Assembly (NCBI RefSeq): GCF_000685095.1
Contig: NZ_BAYE01000013.1
Location: 154,512-218,511, forward strand
Source: Paraburkholderia caledonica NBRC 102488
GTDB taxonomy: Bacteria; Pseudomonadota; Gammaproteobacteria; Burkholderiales; Burkholderiaceae
Reading direction: 5' to 3'
DNA length: 64,000 nt
In this document: piece after piece, positions 35,009-44,400 of the stretch
How the letters are laid out: each line of letters opens with the position of its first letter
Numbering within the stretch: the stretch's first letter is position 1
The notes under the pieces: model-generated
The model's database searches: none
What the model was told of the DNA's origin: nothing
What the model saw: only the letters and a program-made list of their open reading frames with translations
Position numbers and translations under genes: made by a program

Positions 35009-35938
35009 CTATTGCTGCGTGAGCATCAGATTCAGGTTCTGAACCGCAGCGCCGGATGCGCCTTTGCCAAGGTTATCGAAAACTGCGGAGAGCAGGACGT
35101 GCCCGTGATCCGCAGCAGGAAATACGCTTAAGCGCATGTCGTTGGTACCGTTCAGCACTTGCGGGTCCAGGTGCTTTGCAGCGCACGATTCATGTAGCGG
35201 CACGACACGTACGTGGGCCGCCTCGGCATAGTGGCGTGCGAGGCATGCGTGTAGCGTCTCGCCATCCACGCCGGGTGCCAGCAGCCGCAATTGCAAGGGT
35301 ACCGTCAGCACGATGCCTTGGCGGAACGCCCCATACGCAGGCACGAAGATCGGACGCTGCGCGAGCCGGGCGTGCTGCTGGATCTCCGGCGTGTGCTTGT
35401 GCGCGAGTTCCAGACCATATATCTGGAATGAAGGCGCGTTGATGGCATCGCGACCTTCATGCTCCTCCACTCCGGCACGCCCGCGGCCAGAGTAACCGGA
35501 CACCGCATGAATGTTGATAGGGTAGTTGTCTGGTATCAGCCCGGCCTGCAACAGGGGACGCAGCAAGCCAATCGCACCCGTCGGATAGCAACCGGGATTG
35601 GTGACCCGACGTGCGCTCGCAATACGCTCGGCCTGTCCTGGCGTCATTTCCGGAAAGCCGTATGTCCAGCCCGGCTGCGTGCGATGGGCCGAACTTGCGT
35701 CGATGACCCTGACGGCAGGATTAACGATGGCGTCCACCGCCTCGCGCGCGGCGGCATCGGGCAAACAGAGAATGGCGATGTCGCAGGCGTTGATGGCTTC
35801 TGCGCGAAGGCGGGCATCTTTGCGTTCCGCGGCGGCAAGCGTGAACACCGTGATGTCTGTCCGATTGTGCAGCCGTTCATGGATCTGCAGTCCGGTAGTG
35901 CCTTGGTCGCCATCGATGAAAACAACGGGAGCGCTCAT
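35009..35938 (-). CDS. argC: N-acetyl-gamma-glutamyl-phosphate reductase, type 2
   Basis: 309-residue ArgC of the short (type 2) class, the NADPH-dependent third step of arginine synthesis. FIDGDQGTTGLQIHERL is the cofactor loop, VTNPGCYPTGAIGLLRPLL holds the catalytic Cys, and IHAVSGYSGRGRAGVEEHEG is the family's second motif. ATG 35938 gives the standard N-terminus MSAPVVFIDGDQ; a GTG/ATG farther upstream is rejected. Many beta-proteobacteria also carry the longer ArgC elsewhere, so this copy may be a paralogue. Divergent from a LysR gene. Confidence 0.92.
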   Translation of the reverse strand: MSAPVVFIDGDQGTTGLQIHERLHNRTDITVFTLAAAERKDARLRAEAINACDIAILCLPDAAAREAVDAIVNPAVRVIDASSAHRTQPGWTYGFPEMTPGQAERIASARRVTNPGCYPTGAIGLLRPLLQAGLIPDNYPINIHAVSGYSGRGRAGVEEHEGRDAINAPSFQIYGLELAHKHTPEIQQHARLAQRPIFVPAYGAFRQGIVLTVPLQLRLLAPGVDGETLHACLARHYAEAAHVRVVPLHESCAAKHLDPQVLNGTNDMRLSVFPAADHGHVLLSAVFDNLGKGASGAAVQNLNLMLTQQ

Positions 35939-36060
35939 ACGCGGAAACTCCAAGTGGTGGTAATGGGCAGAACGAGTTCCCATGTTCACCGAACCGCTAG
36001 AATAGGAAAAGTTGAATTTTATAACCTTGCAGTTCAGTTTTTCTGAAGTGGGATGTCGAC

Positions 36061-36945
36061 ATGCGAGAGATCAGTCTGGACCGCCTGCGTACTCTGATTG
36101 CGATTACCGAGCGTGGCTCATTTGCCGATGCAGCGCGCGCGTTGAATCTGGCGCCTCCGACGGTCAGCCTGCATATCGCGGAACTCGAAAGTCGCATTGG
36201 GGCGCCGCTCCTGTCGCGAAAGCGCGGTCAGGTAAGGCCGTCGGCAATAGGAGAGGTGCTGGTAGAACGCGCGCGTCGACTCCTGGCCGATGCGGAGCAG
36301 GCGTTGGACGATATTCAACGCCAGGTGCAGGGGATAGAAGGGCGCGTGCGGCTCGGTGCGTCGACCGGCGTGATCGCGTACCTGTTGCCGCAAGCGCTCG
36401 AGGTGCTGCGCCAGCACAACCCTGCAATCGATATTCAGCTTGCGGTGCTCACGTCGCATGAAACGCTGTCGCGATTGGCGGATGGGACGCTGGATATCGG
36501 GCTCGTCGCGCTGCCGCAGCCCCGCGTAGCTGGGCTCCTGATAAAGCCCTGGCGCCGGGACCCTGTGATGGCCTTCGTCCCTGCGCATTGGCGGTGCCCC
36601 GCCCGGGTAACGCCTGAATGGCTCGCCGATCAACCTCTCATTCTCAATGACGCGACTACACGTCTCTCCCGCCTGACGGCCGAGTGGTTTGCTACCGCGG
36701 GGCATCATCCTGCGCCGCGCATCCAGCTCAACTACAACGACGCGATCAAGAGTCTGGTAGCGGCAGGGTACGGCGCAGCGCTGCTACCCCATGAGGCCAC
36801 CACGCCAGTACCGGATCGGCGGATTGTCATGCGTCCGCTGCGCCCGGCGTTGTGGCGTCGGCTCGGCATTGCACATCGGGCAGGGTACGTTGAGCGTTCC
36901 ACTCAACATGTACTCGATGTGTTGTGGGACCTACGATTAGCGTAG
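36061..36945 (+). CDS. LysR-family regulator divergent from argC
   Basis: 294-residue LysR protein with HTH FADAARALNLAPPTVSLHIA and effector domain (GRVRLGASTGVIAYLLPQAL). Divergent from argC with a 122-bp gap that contains TTCAGTTTTTCTGAA, a short palindrome suitable for LysR binding. It probably controls argC and itself. The effector is unknown. Confidence 0.85.
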   Translation: MREISLDRLRTLIAITERGSFADAARALNLAPPTVSLHIAELESRIGAPLLSRKRGQVRPSAIGEVLVERARRLLADAEQALDDIQRQVQGIEGRVRLGASTGVIAYLLPQALEVLRQHNPAIDIQLAVLTSHETLSRLADGTLDIGLVALPQPRVAGLLIKPWRRDPVMAFVPAHWRCPARVTPEWLADQPLILNDATTRLSRLTAEWFATAGHHPAPRIQLNYNDAIKSLVAAGYGAALLPHEATTPVPDRRIVMRPLRPALWRRLGIAHRAGYVERSTQHVLDVLWDLRLA

Positions 36946-37166
36946 GCGTTGTCTGGTCATCAAATCCGACACCGGGTTTCATTGACAGCGTGTCACCGTG
37001 CCCTCGTGTTAAGCGTTTTCTGCCACCTGCCGACTCGCGTGTTTCCTCGCTTTTTTGTACCTTATTCAATAGATTTAATCCGGTGTGCGAATTACGGAAT
37101 CACGTACTCTCTCTGGAGCGTGCCGCGCAAAGTGCGGAGGCCGTCACCGTTGCCGCGCCTGGGCAT

Positions 37167-39641
37167 TCAACCATCCGTCCTCAGACTGATGCCCGCGAGC
37201 AACGTCGCCAGGTGTTCGATGACGATCGGTTTCACCAGATGGTGATGGAAACCGGCGTGCGCACTGCGGTGACGGTCCTGGTCCTGCCCGTAGCCGGTGA
37301 CTGCGATCAGCGTCGCGTCAGCCATCTCAGGGGACGCACGCAGATGCCGCGCCAGTTCGTTGCCGTCCATACCCGGCAGGCCGATGTCCAGCAGGCACGC
37401 ATCAGGGCGCTCCCGCAGCGCGCGCTCGAGCGCGCGCTGCGATTCATGTTCGATGATCACCTCATGCCCGCACGATGCGAGCAGCATGCCGAGCGCTTCC
37501 GCGGCGTCGACATTGTCGTCGACGACCAGCAGCCTGAGACGCCGGCTCGGCGCCGAATCGGCGTTCTCCGCTTGCCGTTCTGAAGCCGCGGGCTGCGCCT
37601 GCATCAATGGCAACCTGACCACGAAGGTGCTGCCGGTGCCGGGTCCCGCGCTGAAGCAGTGCACTGAGCCGCCGTGCAATTCGACCAGATGCCTCACCAG
37701 AGCAAGACCGAGCCCAAGGCCGCCCAGCGAGCGATCAGCCGAGCGCTCTGCCTGTACGAAGAGGTCGAACGCGCGCGCGGCCAGTTCGCGTTCCATGCCG
37801 ATGCCCTCGTCACGCACGGTGATCACCAGTTCGTCGCCCTCGGCGTCGGCGCATATCTCGATGCGGCGCCCATCGGGCGTGTACTTGGTCGCATTGTGAA
37901 GCAGGTTGGCGGCAACCTGGATCAGCCGCGCCTTGTCGCCCAGCACGATCGCCTCCTGCGATGGCATGTGCACCGACAGTTGCTGGCCGCGCACCTGCGT
38001 CAGTGGGCGGACCTGCTCGATCGCTTCCGCGATGACGGTTTGCGTATCGACCGGCGCCCTCGCCAGCGTTACAAGCCCGCTCGTGACCCGCGACACATCG
38101 AGCAGGTCGTTCACGAGTCTGGTCATGTGGGCGACCTGACGCGAGATGATTGCGCTGCTGTGGCGCACCTGCGCTTCGTCGAGCCTGCTGATCTTCAGCA
38201 GTTCAGCGGCGGCGGAAATGGGCGCCAGTGGGTTGCGCAACTCGTGCGCAAGCATCGCGAGGAATTCGTCCTTGCGCTGGTCGGCCGCCTTGAGCTTCTG
38301 TTCCGCGACCTTGCGGTCGGTGATGTCGCGCAAAAACGACGCAATTCCGCCTTCGCCGGTCGGGTAGGCGCGCACTTCAACCCAGATCGCATCGTCACCG
38401 GGACAGCTGTGACAGTACTCCGACACGCCGGCATCGCCGCCTTCCATCACCTGTCGATACATGTGCGCGCAATCGGAGTCGATCGCTTCAGGCCACAGTT
38501 TCCAGTAGCTGCGCCCGATCACCTGTTCCTTCGTGCGGCGCGTGATGCGCAGGCCCTCCGCGTTCATGTAAGTGACGTTCCAGTCGCGGTCCATCAGCAT
38601 GAAGCCTTCGCCGATCGTGTCGAAGATATATCGACTGCTGTCGCGTTCGGCGCGCAATTCCGCCTGCGCACGTGCTGCCTCCACCGCCGACCAGGTGCGC
38701 TCGGCCATCTCGCGCGCGAGCCGGATATCGCTCGCGGTCCAGTGGTACGGTTCGGCGCGGTGCAGGCCGAGGAAGGCGACCAGACGCCCGGCCTTGATCA
38801 GCGGCACCGCAAGGAAGGCGCGGATACCGGTCAGGGTGTATGAGCTTGCGAAGTCTGCGGTGCGTGGATCGGTCGCGCTGTCGTTTGCGGTCACAATCTG
38901 GCCGGCGCGCAACGGTTTGATGATGGCCGGGCCGAAGTCGTCCAGTGCGAATCTCTTGCCGGCGAGACTCGGCAACGGTGGCGCAGCCCAGTCGCGCGGC
39001 ACGAAAAAAGTGTCGCTGGTTTCCCCGCATTCGCCGTAGATCACGCGTGCGAGTTGCAATTGCTCGCCGAGCAGCGCGCTCGCTCGGGTCACGACGTCCT
39101 CGGCAGAGGTCAGCGGGCGCAGTGCCTCTGACACCTTCAGATCGAAGGCCGCGCGCCGTTCTGCCAGCACGCGTTCGGTCGTCTCTATGACCGTGCAGTA
39201 CATGCCGCCGATGCGTCCGGAGTTTTCGTGCAGCGGCGAATACGAGAAGGTGAAGAAGCTTTGCTCGGGGTAGCCGCGGCGGATCACCGTGAGCGGCAGG
39301 TCCTCGAAGTAAGTCGACCGGTTCGACATCGCGCCGTCGATAATGGGCGCGATGTCAGGCCAGATTTCCGCCCAGATTTGCTCGAAACGGCCACCGAACG
39401 CGGTCGGATGCTTGTCGCCCAGGATTGCCGCGTATGCGTCGTTGTAGAGAAAGCCCAGCTCGGGCCCCCACGCGACGAACATCGGAAAGGCCGAACTGAG
39501 CACCATGCCGACTGCAGTGGTCAACGGCGCCGGCCATTCCGAGGGATGCCCGAGCGGCGATGTGCTCCAGTCGAGTTCGCTTAGCAACGCGCGAACTTCG
39601 CCGCCGCCTTCGAATGCCGTGCGCCAAAAAAAATCGGGCAT
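37167..39641 (-). CDS. Hybrid sensor histidine kinase with PAS, GAF and receiver domains
   Basis: 824-residue soluble two-component kinase. Order: PAS-like (FPMFVAWGPELGFLYNDAYA, about 45-150), GAF (about 170-330), a second PAS (EGFMLMDRDWNVTYMNAEGL, about 350-460), HisKA with phospho-His in FLAMLAHELRNPLAPISAAA, HATPase (LLHNATKYTPDGRRI, DEGIGM, GGLGLGLALVRHLVELHGGS), and a C-terminal receiver whose phospho-Asp is in ACLLDIGLPGMDGNELARHL. There is no membrane segment. ATG 39641 follows GGAG; the frame stays open upstream to 39872 without recognisable sequence. No cognate regulator gene is adjacent, so phosphate may pass to an unlinked partner. Confidence 0.9.
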   Translation of the reverse strand: MPDFFWRTAFEGGGEVRALLSELDWSTSPLGHPSEWPAPLTTAVGMVLSSAFPMFVAWGPELGFLYNDAYAAILGDKHPTAFGGRFEQIWAEIWPDIAPIIDGAMSNRSTYFEDLPLTVIRRGYPEQSFFTFSYSPLHENSGRIGGMYCTVIETTERVLAERRAAFDLKVSEALRPLTSAEDVVTRASALLGEQLQLARVIYGECGETSDTFFVPRDWAAPPLPSLAGKRFALDDFGPAIIKPLRAGQIVTANDSATDPRTADFASSYTLTGIRAFLAVPLIKAGRLVAFLGLHRAEPYHWTASDIRLAREMAERTWSAVEAARAQAELRAERDSSRYIFDTIGEGFMLMDRDWNVTYMNAEGLRITRRTKEQVIGRSYWKLWPEAIDSDCAHMYRQVMEGGDAGVSEYCHSCPGDDAIWVEVRAYPTGEGGIASFLRDITDRKVAEQKLKAADQRKDEFLAMLAHELRNPLAPISAAAELLKISRLDEAQVRHSSAIISRQVAHMTRLVNDLLDVSRVTSGLVTLARAPVDTQTVIAEAIEQVRPLTQVRGQQLSVHMPSQEAIVLGDKARLIQVAANLLHNATKYTPDGRRIEICADAEGDELVITVRDEGIGMERELAARAFDLFVQAERSADRSLGGLGLGLALVRHLVELHGGSVHCFSAGPGTGSTFVVRLPLMQAQPAASERQAENADSAPSRRLRLLVVDDNVDAAEALGMLLASCGHEVIIEHESQRALERALRERPDACLLDIGLPGMDGNELARHLRASPEMADATLIAVTGYGQDQDRHRSAHAGFHHHLVKPIVIEHLATLLAGISLRTDG

Positions 39642-40072
39642 TTGTACTGCTCCAAGATCGTTTTGTACGCGCTTGCCGTGATTTGGAACCACTGCTTCGC
39701 GTGGTTTTTTGTCCGGTCGAGCTTTCCCGTTTCGATGCTTGAATGCGACGAACCGGTAGCGGAACGGGGTAATGGACGAAGGCGACGAACTGCGAATGCC
39801 ACCTGTCGCGAGGCTCAGTTGGGCCAACAGGGGCAAGCTCCAGCCGCGCGAGCAACTCGCGAAAGCGAACACACTCTCAATTCCAGCGCTTCACTATTGA
39901 CCGCTGTAAAGCCGGACGTCTCGGGCCGCGAGATCGCAAGCGTTGTGCTAGCGCCTGCTAATCCTCGTCATCTCCTCTCCGCCATATGCCCGAAAAAGCG
40001 GTCGCCGGATTTATGAATACGCTGGCGTCCATGTTCCTGTTTGACGGCGATCTCCGTGTGCCGTGGTTCGCG
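39642..40072. other. Non-coding gap, no feature recognised
   Basis: 431 bp between the kinase start and the merR stop. Several frames are open across parts of it, but none shows a recognisable protein, codon pattern or ribosome site. It presumably holds the kinase promoter. No clear hairpin terminator was found. Confidence 0.6.
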
Positions 40073-40459
40073 TCAGTCGACGGGCGGCACCGCACCTTCG
40101 AGCAAGGTCTTGATGAGCCGGGCGCGCCGCTTCTCGAGGTCCGCGATCTGGCGATCGATGGCTTCGAGCCTTGCCCGCTGAACGTCGGTGATCTGGTCGC
40201 AAGAGCGGGCGCGTTCGATTAGAAGCATGCAGTCGGGAAAGCCGCGAATATCGTCGATGGTGAAACCGGTCGCGATCATGCGCTGAACCTGCTTGACCTG
40301 CGTGACTGCTCTCTCGGGGAACATGCGATAGCCATTGCTCGCACGTACCGAGGCGAGCAGACCGTGTTCGTCGTAATGCCGGATCGATCGCACGCTCGCG
40401 CCGGTGAGTTGCGAGAGTTGTCCGATCGTCAGCAGTTCCTCTGAAGGTGTGCCTTTCAT
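40073..40459 (-). CDS. MerR-family regulator
   Basis: 128-residue MerR protein: winged helix LLTIGQLSQLTGASVRSIRHYDEHGLLAS, signature RHYDEHGLL, then a dimerisation helix and DCMLLIERARSCDQITDVQRA. Metal-binding Cys patterns of CueR or MerR are not evident. ATG 40459 is chosen; the upstream in-frame ATG 40468 would add three residues. Divergent from the alpha/beta hydrolase pseudogene; an overlapping palindrome lies in the 86-bp gap. Confidence 0.85.
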   Translation of the reverse strand: MKGTPSEELLTIGQLSQLTGASVRSIRHYDEHGLLASVRASNGYRMFPERAVTQVKQVQRMIATGFTIDDIRGFPDCMLLIERARSCDQITDVQRARLEAIDRQIADLEKRRARLIKTLLEGAVPPVD

Positions 40460-40490
40460 GAAGAGCATGACTAGCACAATTCGCTTGACT

Positions 40491-40506
40491 CTCACATCAG
40501 TGTGAG
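40491..40506. promoter_or_regulatory. Candidate MerR operator
   Basis: CTCACA-TCAG-TGTGAG, a perfect 6-bp inverted repeat immediately after TTGACT (40485-40490), which reads as a -35 box. An operator inside an overlong promoter spacer is typical of MerR-controlled genes; a convincing -10 could not be placed. Confidence 0.45.
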
Positions 40507-40545
40507 GGTTGAGACTGGCGCACTGACACTCTCTCAGGAAAGACA

Positions 40546-41036
40546 ATGAGCTTACGGACGTTTCCTCGCTTCTTGATCTCCGCGTTCTGCGCGGCGACAC
40601 TGTTCGCGTCCGCACCCGACGCGATCGCGGCGCCCACGAGCTATACGGTTACATCGACCGATGGGGTGAAGCTGGCGGTTCAGGAAAGCGGTGATCCGAA
40701 CGGTCCGCCAATCATTCTGGTGCATGGGCTGCTCGGCAGCCGCCTGAACTGGGACGCTCAGGTGCAAAGTCCCGAATTGCGCCAATACCGGATCATTACG
40801 ATCTGCGTGGCCACGGTCTGTCGGATAAGCCGTCCGGCCCGGAGCCATATCACGACGGAAACCGTTGGGGGACGACCTCGCCGCGGTGATCCAGGGCTCA
40901 CACGCGCGCAGGCCCGTCCTGGTTGGCTGGTCGCTCGGCGGTGTGGTGATATCGAACTACCTCGCAAAGTATGGCGACCGCGCGGTCGCGGGTGCTGTTT
41001 TTGTCGACGGCGTGGTCGAGCTCGCGCCGGTAGGTA
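40546..41036 (+). pseudogene. Broken exported alpha/beta hydrolase
   Basis: The N-terminus has a signal peptide ending APDAIAA, then GVKLAVQESGDPNGPPIILV and HGLLGSRLNWDAQ. Near 40803 the expected ATCGATCTG (residues IDLRGHG) is reduced to ATCTG, a 4-bp loss that shifts the frame. The reading continues in another frame as GNRWGDDLAAVIQGS, VLVGWSLGGVVISNYLAKY (nucleophile Ser in GWSLGG) and FVDGVVEL. It then stops being hydrolase at about 41036, where the dnaE2 fragment begins on the other strand. The catalytic Asp and His regions are gone, so it is both frameshifted and truncated. Likely once regulated by the divergent MerR. Confidence 0.85.
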
Positions 41037-41384
41037 AGTGCCCTTGGCGGTGCGTGTGCGAGCCAGGGTGACGAGTTCGGACAGGTTGCCGTACCCGTCG
41101 CGGTTCTGCGCGATAGCGGTGAACGCGAGCGCCGGCGAGCCGTCCGCATTGGTCAAGCGGAAGTGCGCGCCGACCAGCAGCTTCACGCCTGCTTCCTTGG
41201 CCGCGACGTGCGCCCGTACTATCCCCGCGAGCGAACACTCGTCGGTAATGGCGATCGCCTCGTAACCGAGTTGCGCGGCGCGCGCGGCCAGTTCCTCTGC
41301 GTGTGAGGCACCCTGCAGGAACGTGAAGTTGGAGGCGCACTGCAACTCGGCATAGCCGGGCAGGCCGAAGGAACCCGGCGCCAT
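41037..41384 (-). pseudogene. dnaE2: Truncated dnaE2 (error-prone polymerase, N-terminal part)
   Basis: Only about 115 residues of a normally over 1000-residue polymerase remain: the PHP domain start PGYAELQCASNFTFLQGASH, AIAITDECSLAGIVRAHVAA and IAQNRDGYGNLSELVTLARTR. After GTYLPARA the sequence becomes the antisense of the alpha/beta hydrolase pseudogene. The polymerase, fingers and beta-binding regions are lost. The start MAPGSFGLPGYAEL lies 3 bp after the imuB stop, the usual cassette arrangement. Confidence 0.9.
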
Positions 41385-41387
41385 AAC

Positions 41388-42871
41388 TTATCCGAACAGT
41401 CCGTGCAGATACCAGCGCGGCTCGTCGTCATCGACGGCGCCGATCCGCTCCCGGAAGATCCAGTAGCAGATATGGTCGTCGGCTTCCGCGACGAAGTAAT
41501 CACGCGTCACGGGCTCGCCCTGAAACCAGCCCGCCTCGACGCGCTCACCGGAGGAGACGGTTCGCAGTGGCGTGCCGTAGAAAGGGCGTTCACCGCGCAT
41601 GAGGAGCTTGATCGGGGCTTCCAGCAGCCACGTCGGTCGCGGCGTGTCGCTCGCCGGCGCGACGTACTTCGTCTTGGCAGTGACCGACACCCAGCGCGCG
41701 GCGACCTCCGGCCGATGGTCGGCAACGGGTGCGGGCCGAAGCACGTTTTCTGCACCCAGGCGCGCGACCAGCAGTTCAAGCAGCCGCGCGTGGTCGGACG
41801 CCGTGCCGCCTGGTTCGGGGAAAAGCGAGTCCGACGCGGCCTCGGCCTCCTGAACCTCCTGCACCACCAGTTGCAGCGCAATGACGGCGGCCGCCAGTTC
41901 AACCCGCGTGAGCCGTTCTTTCAGCAGCCGCACGAGGTGGTCCTCGCGCCACGTTGGCTCGGCGAGCGAGACTTCGATCGCAGTCGGCGCGATCGCGTCC
42001 CGGCCACGTTCATGCTCGAGCAGCAGGACAATGCGCGTCACGGCAAGCTGCTTCTGCGACAGCCAGCCGGTCAGCTGCACAACGAGCCTGCGCGCCGCAA
42101 AGAGACAGGCTTCGGCGTGCTCGATCCGGTCGGGCAGTTCCGCGCGGCCTGGAAGGTCGGCGGCGTCTCAAACCATTCATACACTTCGGGTGCATCTCCA
42201 CTGGCGCGGTCGAGCAGATCGAGTAATGCCGTTCCGCAGCGTTTTTTCAGGCCTGCGCGCCGCAGGCGCATCAGTTGACCGACGGTCTCGCAGCCAATAC
42301 CGGTCAGCCAGTCCAGATGGCGACGCGCGGGCGGCGGCAGACTGATCGGCAGGCTTGCCACCGAACGAGAAAGGGAGTCATGGCTCAAGGCAGCGCCGCC
42401 GCGACAGCGCGCGAGCAGCCATGCCGCCTGTCCCGTTGGCGCGACGCTGATCGTGGCGGTCACGCCGATCGCGTCGGCGACGCGGCGCGCCATGCAACGT
42501 AACGACCGAATGCCGCCAAAGAGCCGCAGACTGGCGGACACGGCGACCAGCACTGTGCTTTCTTCCGCGATCACCACCTAGGGTGACAGGTTCAGCAGAC
42601 CGGTCGCCACCTCACGCACGGCCGTGACTTCCGCTGCGCCATCGCGTTCGTGCATGACCGTCGCCGGGGCGAGCGTAAGAACGCCGCCGCGACGCATGCC
42701 GCTGCAGACACCGGCTGCGCGCGCAGTCGTATCCGAGGCAATGACGCGCTCCTTTTCAAGCACGGCAAGGCCTTGGGCAGCGCCGGGTGCATCGTGCGTA
42801 TCACGCGACCACTTCGGCCGGAACACTTCGAGGCACAACAGCGGGAGATGGACGCCTATCCACAGTTGCAT
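41388..42871 (-). pseudogene. imuB: Broken imuB (catalytically inactive Y-family polymerase-like mutasome protein)
   Basis: ImuB is the hub of the ImuA-ImuB-DnaE2 mutasome and binds the beta clamp. It starts MQLWIGVHLPLLCLEVFRP and runs to GLLNLSP, where an in-frame TAG (42578-42580) interrupts it. The same frame resumes as VIAEESTVLVAVSASLRLFG and passes DWLTGIGCETVGQLMRLRR. At about 42150 a one-base loss shifts the frame to RAELPDRIEHAEACLFAARR and on to the natural end HGLFG at 41388. It therefore has two independent lesions. It overlaps imuA by 71 bp, as intact cassettes commonly do. Confidence 0.9.
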
Positions 42872-43508
42872 TGCGTTTTACGTTCAGGATCGGGGAGGGT
42901 GTCAATGCCACGAACAGCGGCTCGTCGCGCACGGGGCCACGGCGTTTCAGGAACTGGATATCGACACCGTCTTTCGCGGCGCGGATGGCGAGCGGTAATG
43001 GCGCGGGCGACGCGTCGCGCGTCGTCGCAAGTGGCCTCACCATGAAAAACAGCGACTCCGACGACTGCGCGTCAAGGTGCAGGGGGCGCAGCGACTCGGG
43101 CCACACATGGTTCTGCCAGAAAAGCAGCGCACCACAGGTGCCAGCCCGCAGGATCTGCTCTGCCGCCCACAGCGCGTCGGCCGTCCTCGGCGCCTTCACC
43201 GTCATCAGATTCGCCGCGTCAAGACCCCACCAGGCGAAGGCGGTCGGCTGAAGATCGTATGGCGGCTGCAGCATAACGACGGGCTTGGCTGTCAGCTGCT
43301 CTAGTGCAGGACGAAGGAGACGCAGTTCTCCGCAGCCGGTCTGCTGCACGAGCAGATCCGTCAGCGCGCCACGTGGCCAGCCGCCGCCCGGCAGTTCCTC
43401 GGCGAGAGTTGCGTTGCCACATTCAACGACCCGCAGCCGGGCGCGGGCAAGCTGATTGCCGCGCCACAGGCCAGGATGGATCGTTTCGGGCAGCATAACC
43501 GCGCTCAT
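42801..43508 (-). CDS. imuA: ImuA, RecA/SulA-like mutasome protein
   Basis: 235-residue ImuA, the RecA-like accessory protein of SOS mutagenesis. VVECGNATLAEELPGGGWPR near the N-terminus, then GALTDLLVQQTGCGELRLLR and LWAAEQILRAGTCGALLFWQ, match the family. ATG 43508 follows GAGGGAAG; an ATG at 43520 is also in frame. It is preceded by a perfect LexA site 21 bp upstream. The gene looks intact, although its partners imuB and dnaE2 are not, so it is probably without function here. Confidence 0.87.
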   Translation of the reverse strand: MSAVMLPETIHPGLWRGNQLARARLRVVECGNATLAEELPGGGWPRGALTDLLVQQTGCGELRLLRPALEQLTAKPVVMLQPPYDLQPTAFAWWGLDAANLMTVKAPRTADALWAAEQILRAGTCGALLFWQNHVWPESLRPLHLDAQSSESLFFMVRPLATTRDASPAPLPLAIRAAKDGVDIQFLKRRGPVRDEPLFVALTPSPILNVKRNATVDRRPSPAVVPRSVPAEVVA

Positions 43509-43528
43509 GGCTTCCCTCATCTGAAACA

Positions 43529-43544
43529 CTGTATAAAAAAACAG
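43529..43544. promoter_or_regulatory. LexA (SOS) box before imuA
   Basis: CTGTATAAAAAAACAG: a perfect CTGT-N8-ACAG site, 21 bases before the imuA start codon. It would place the mutasome operon under LexA repression and DNA-damage induction. Confidence 0.88.
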
Positions 43545-43920
43545 TATAGCCGATAAGTCCCCGGTCATCGCAGCCCGGTATAGGAGGGCGGAACCACCGC
43601 CGTCCGAGTGCGCCCGTTTTTGGTGGCAACGGCTCGGTACATGCTGCGTCGGGTCCACCGCTGACAGCGGCCACCGTGTCCATCCGGCATTCCCCGGTTA
43701 TCGCTTCGAATGATTCTTTAATTCATGCGGTCTTTAATCTCCGCGATTTTTCATCGTTTTACATACTGTGCCAAGCGAGAAGATTGAAGTCGTGGATTTA
43801 TTCAGCGATGAACTCGGCGGCTAATTCTGCGAGCAAAATCTGATTGCGATTTAAATCCATTTGTGTGGGATGACTGTTTTGGTAGTATTCGCTCGTCGGA
43901 ACGGAAAACGTGAGTGCCTT

Positions 43921-44400
43921 ATGCCTGTCGCATGCACATTTAGCCTGAATTCTCAAACCACATCGGTATTATCTTGCCCTGGCGTTGGGCTGTTCAGTGC
44001 ATTTTCAGGTACGTCCGCCGGACGGGATAATCCGCGGGCTGTAGCGCAGGCGGACATTGGACCGTTACCGCCGGGACGCTACTATCTCGTAGATCGCAAA
44101 AGCGGCGGCCGTCTGGGTTGGCTTTATGACTTCGCGAGGACGTACGCCTATGGGACAGACCGAAGCCAGTGGTTCATGCTGTGGCGCGAAGGCTCGGGCG
44201 ATACGACGGTGATCAACGGCGTCAGGCGGGGCTCTTTCCGTCTTCACCCAATGGGGCCGCGCCGGCTGTCAGAAGGTTGTATAACAGTCGTGAATCAGGA
44301 TCAGTTCAGAATACTGGCCGATTATCTGCACAAGCAGGGCGCGACGTTGCCCATCCCGGGCACTACGCTGAAGGCATACGGCTACGTGGACGTACAGTAA
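43921..44400 (+). CDS. Tlde1-like (DUF2778) T6SS L,D-transpeptidase effector
   Basis: 159-residue protein of the DUF2778/Tlde1 family. It shows the early region SLNSQTTSVLSCPGVGLFSA, the core ADIGPLPPGRYYLVDRKSGG and FMLWREGSGD, and the active-site pattern RLHPMGPRRLSEGCITV with catalytic His and Cys. Tlde1 is delivered to the periplasm by T6SS and cuts or exchanges residues of the peptidoglycan stem peptide. ATG 43921 matches relatives; earlier in-frame starts add unrelated residues. The next gene begins in its stop codon (TAATG), as for effector-immunity pairs. No signal peptide is seen, as expected for a T6SS cargo. Confidence 0.8.
   Translation: MPVACTFSLNSQTTSVLSCPGVGLFSAFSGTSAGRDNPRAVAQADIGPLPPGRYYLVDRKSGGRLGWLYDFARTYAYGTDRSQWFMLWREGSGDTTVINGVRRGSFRLHPMGPRRLSEGCITVVNQDQFRILADYLHKQGATLPIPGTTLKAYGYVDVQ

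Noticed and set aside
36929..36945. CCTACG-ATTAG-CGTAGG hairpin at the end of the LysR gene as a terminator
   Set aside because: The stem overlaps the stop codon and is not followed by a T run, so termination is not supported.
43509..43920. An extra gene between imuA and the Tlde1-like effector
   Set aside because: Only short frames exist; the imuA upstream extension to 43658 would run through the LexA box and its promoter. The stretch is best seen as regulatory and AT-rich spacer DNA.
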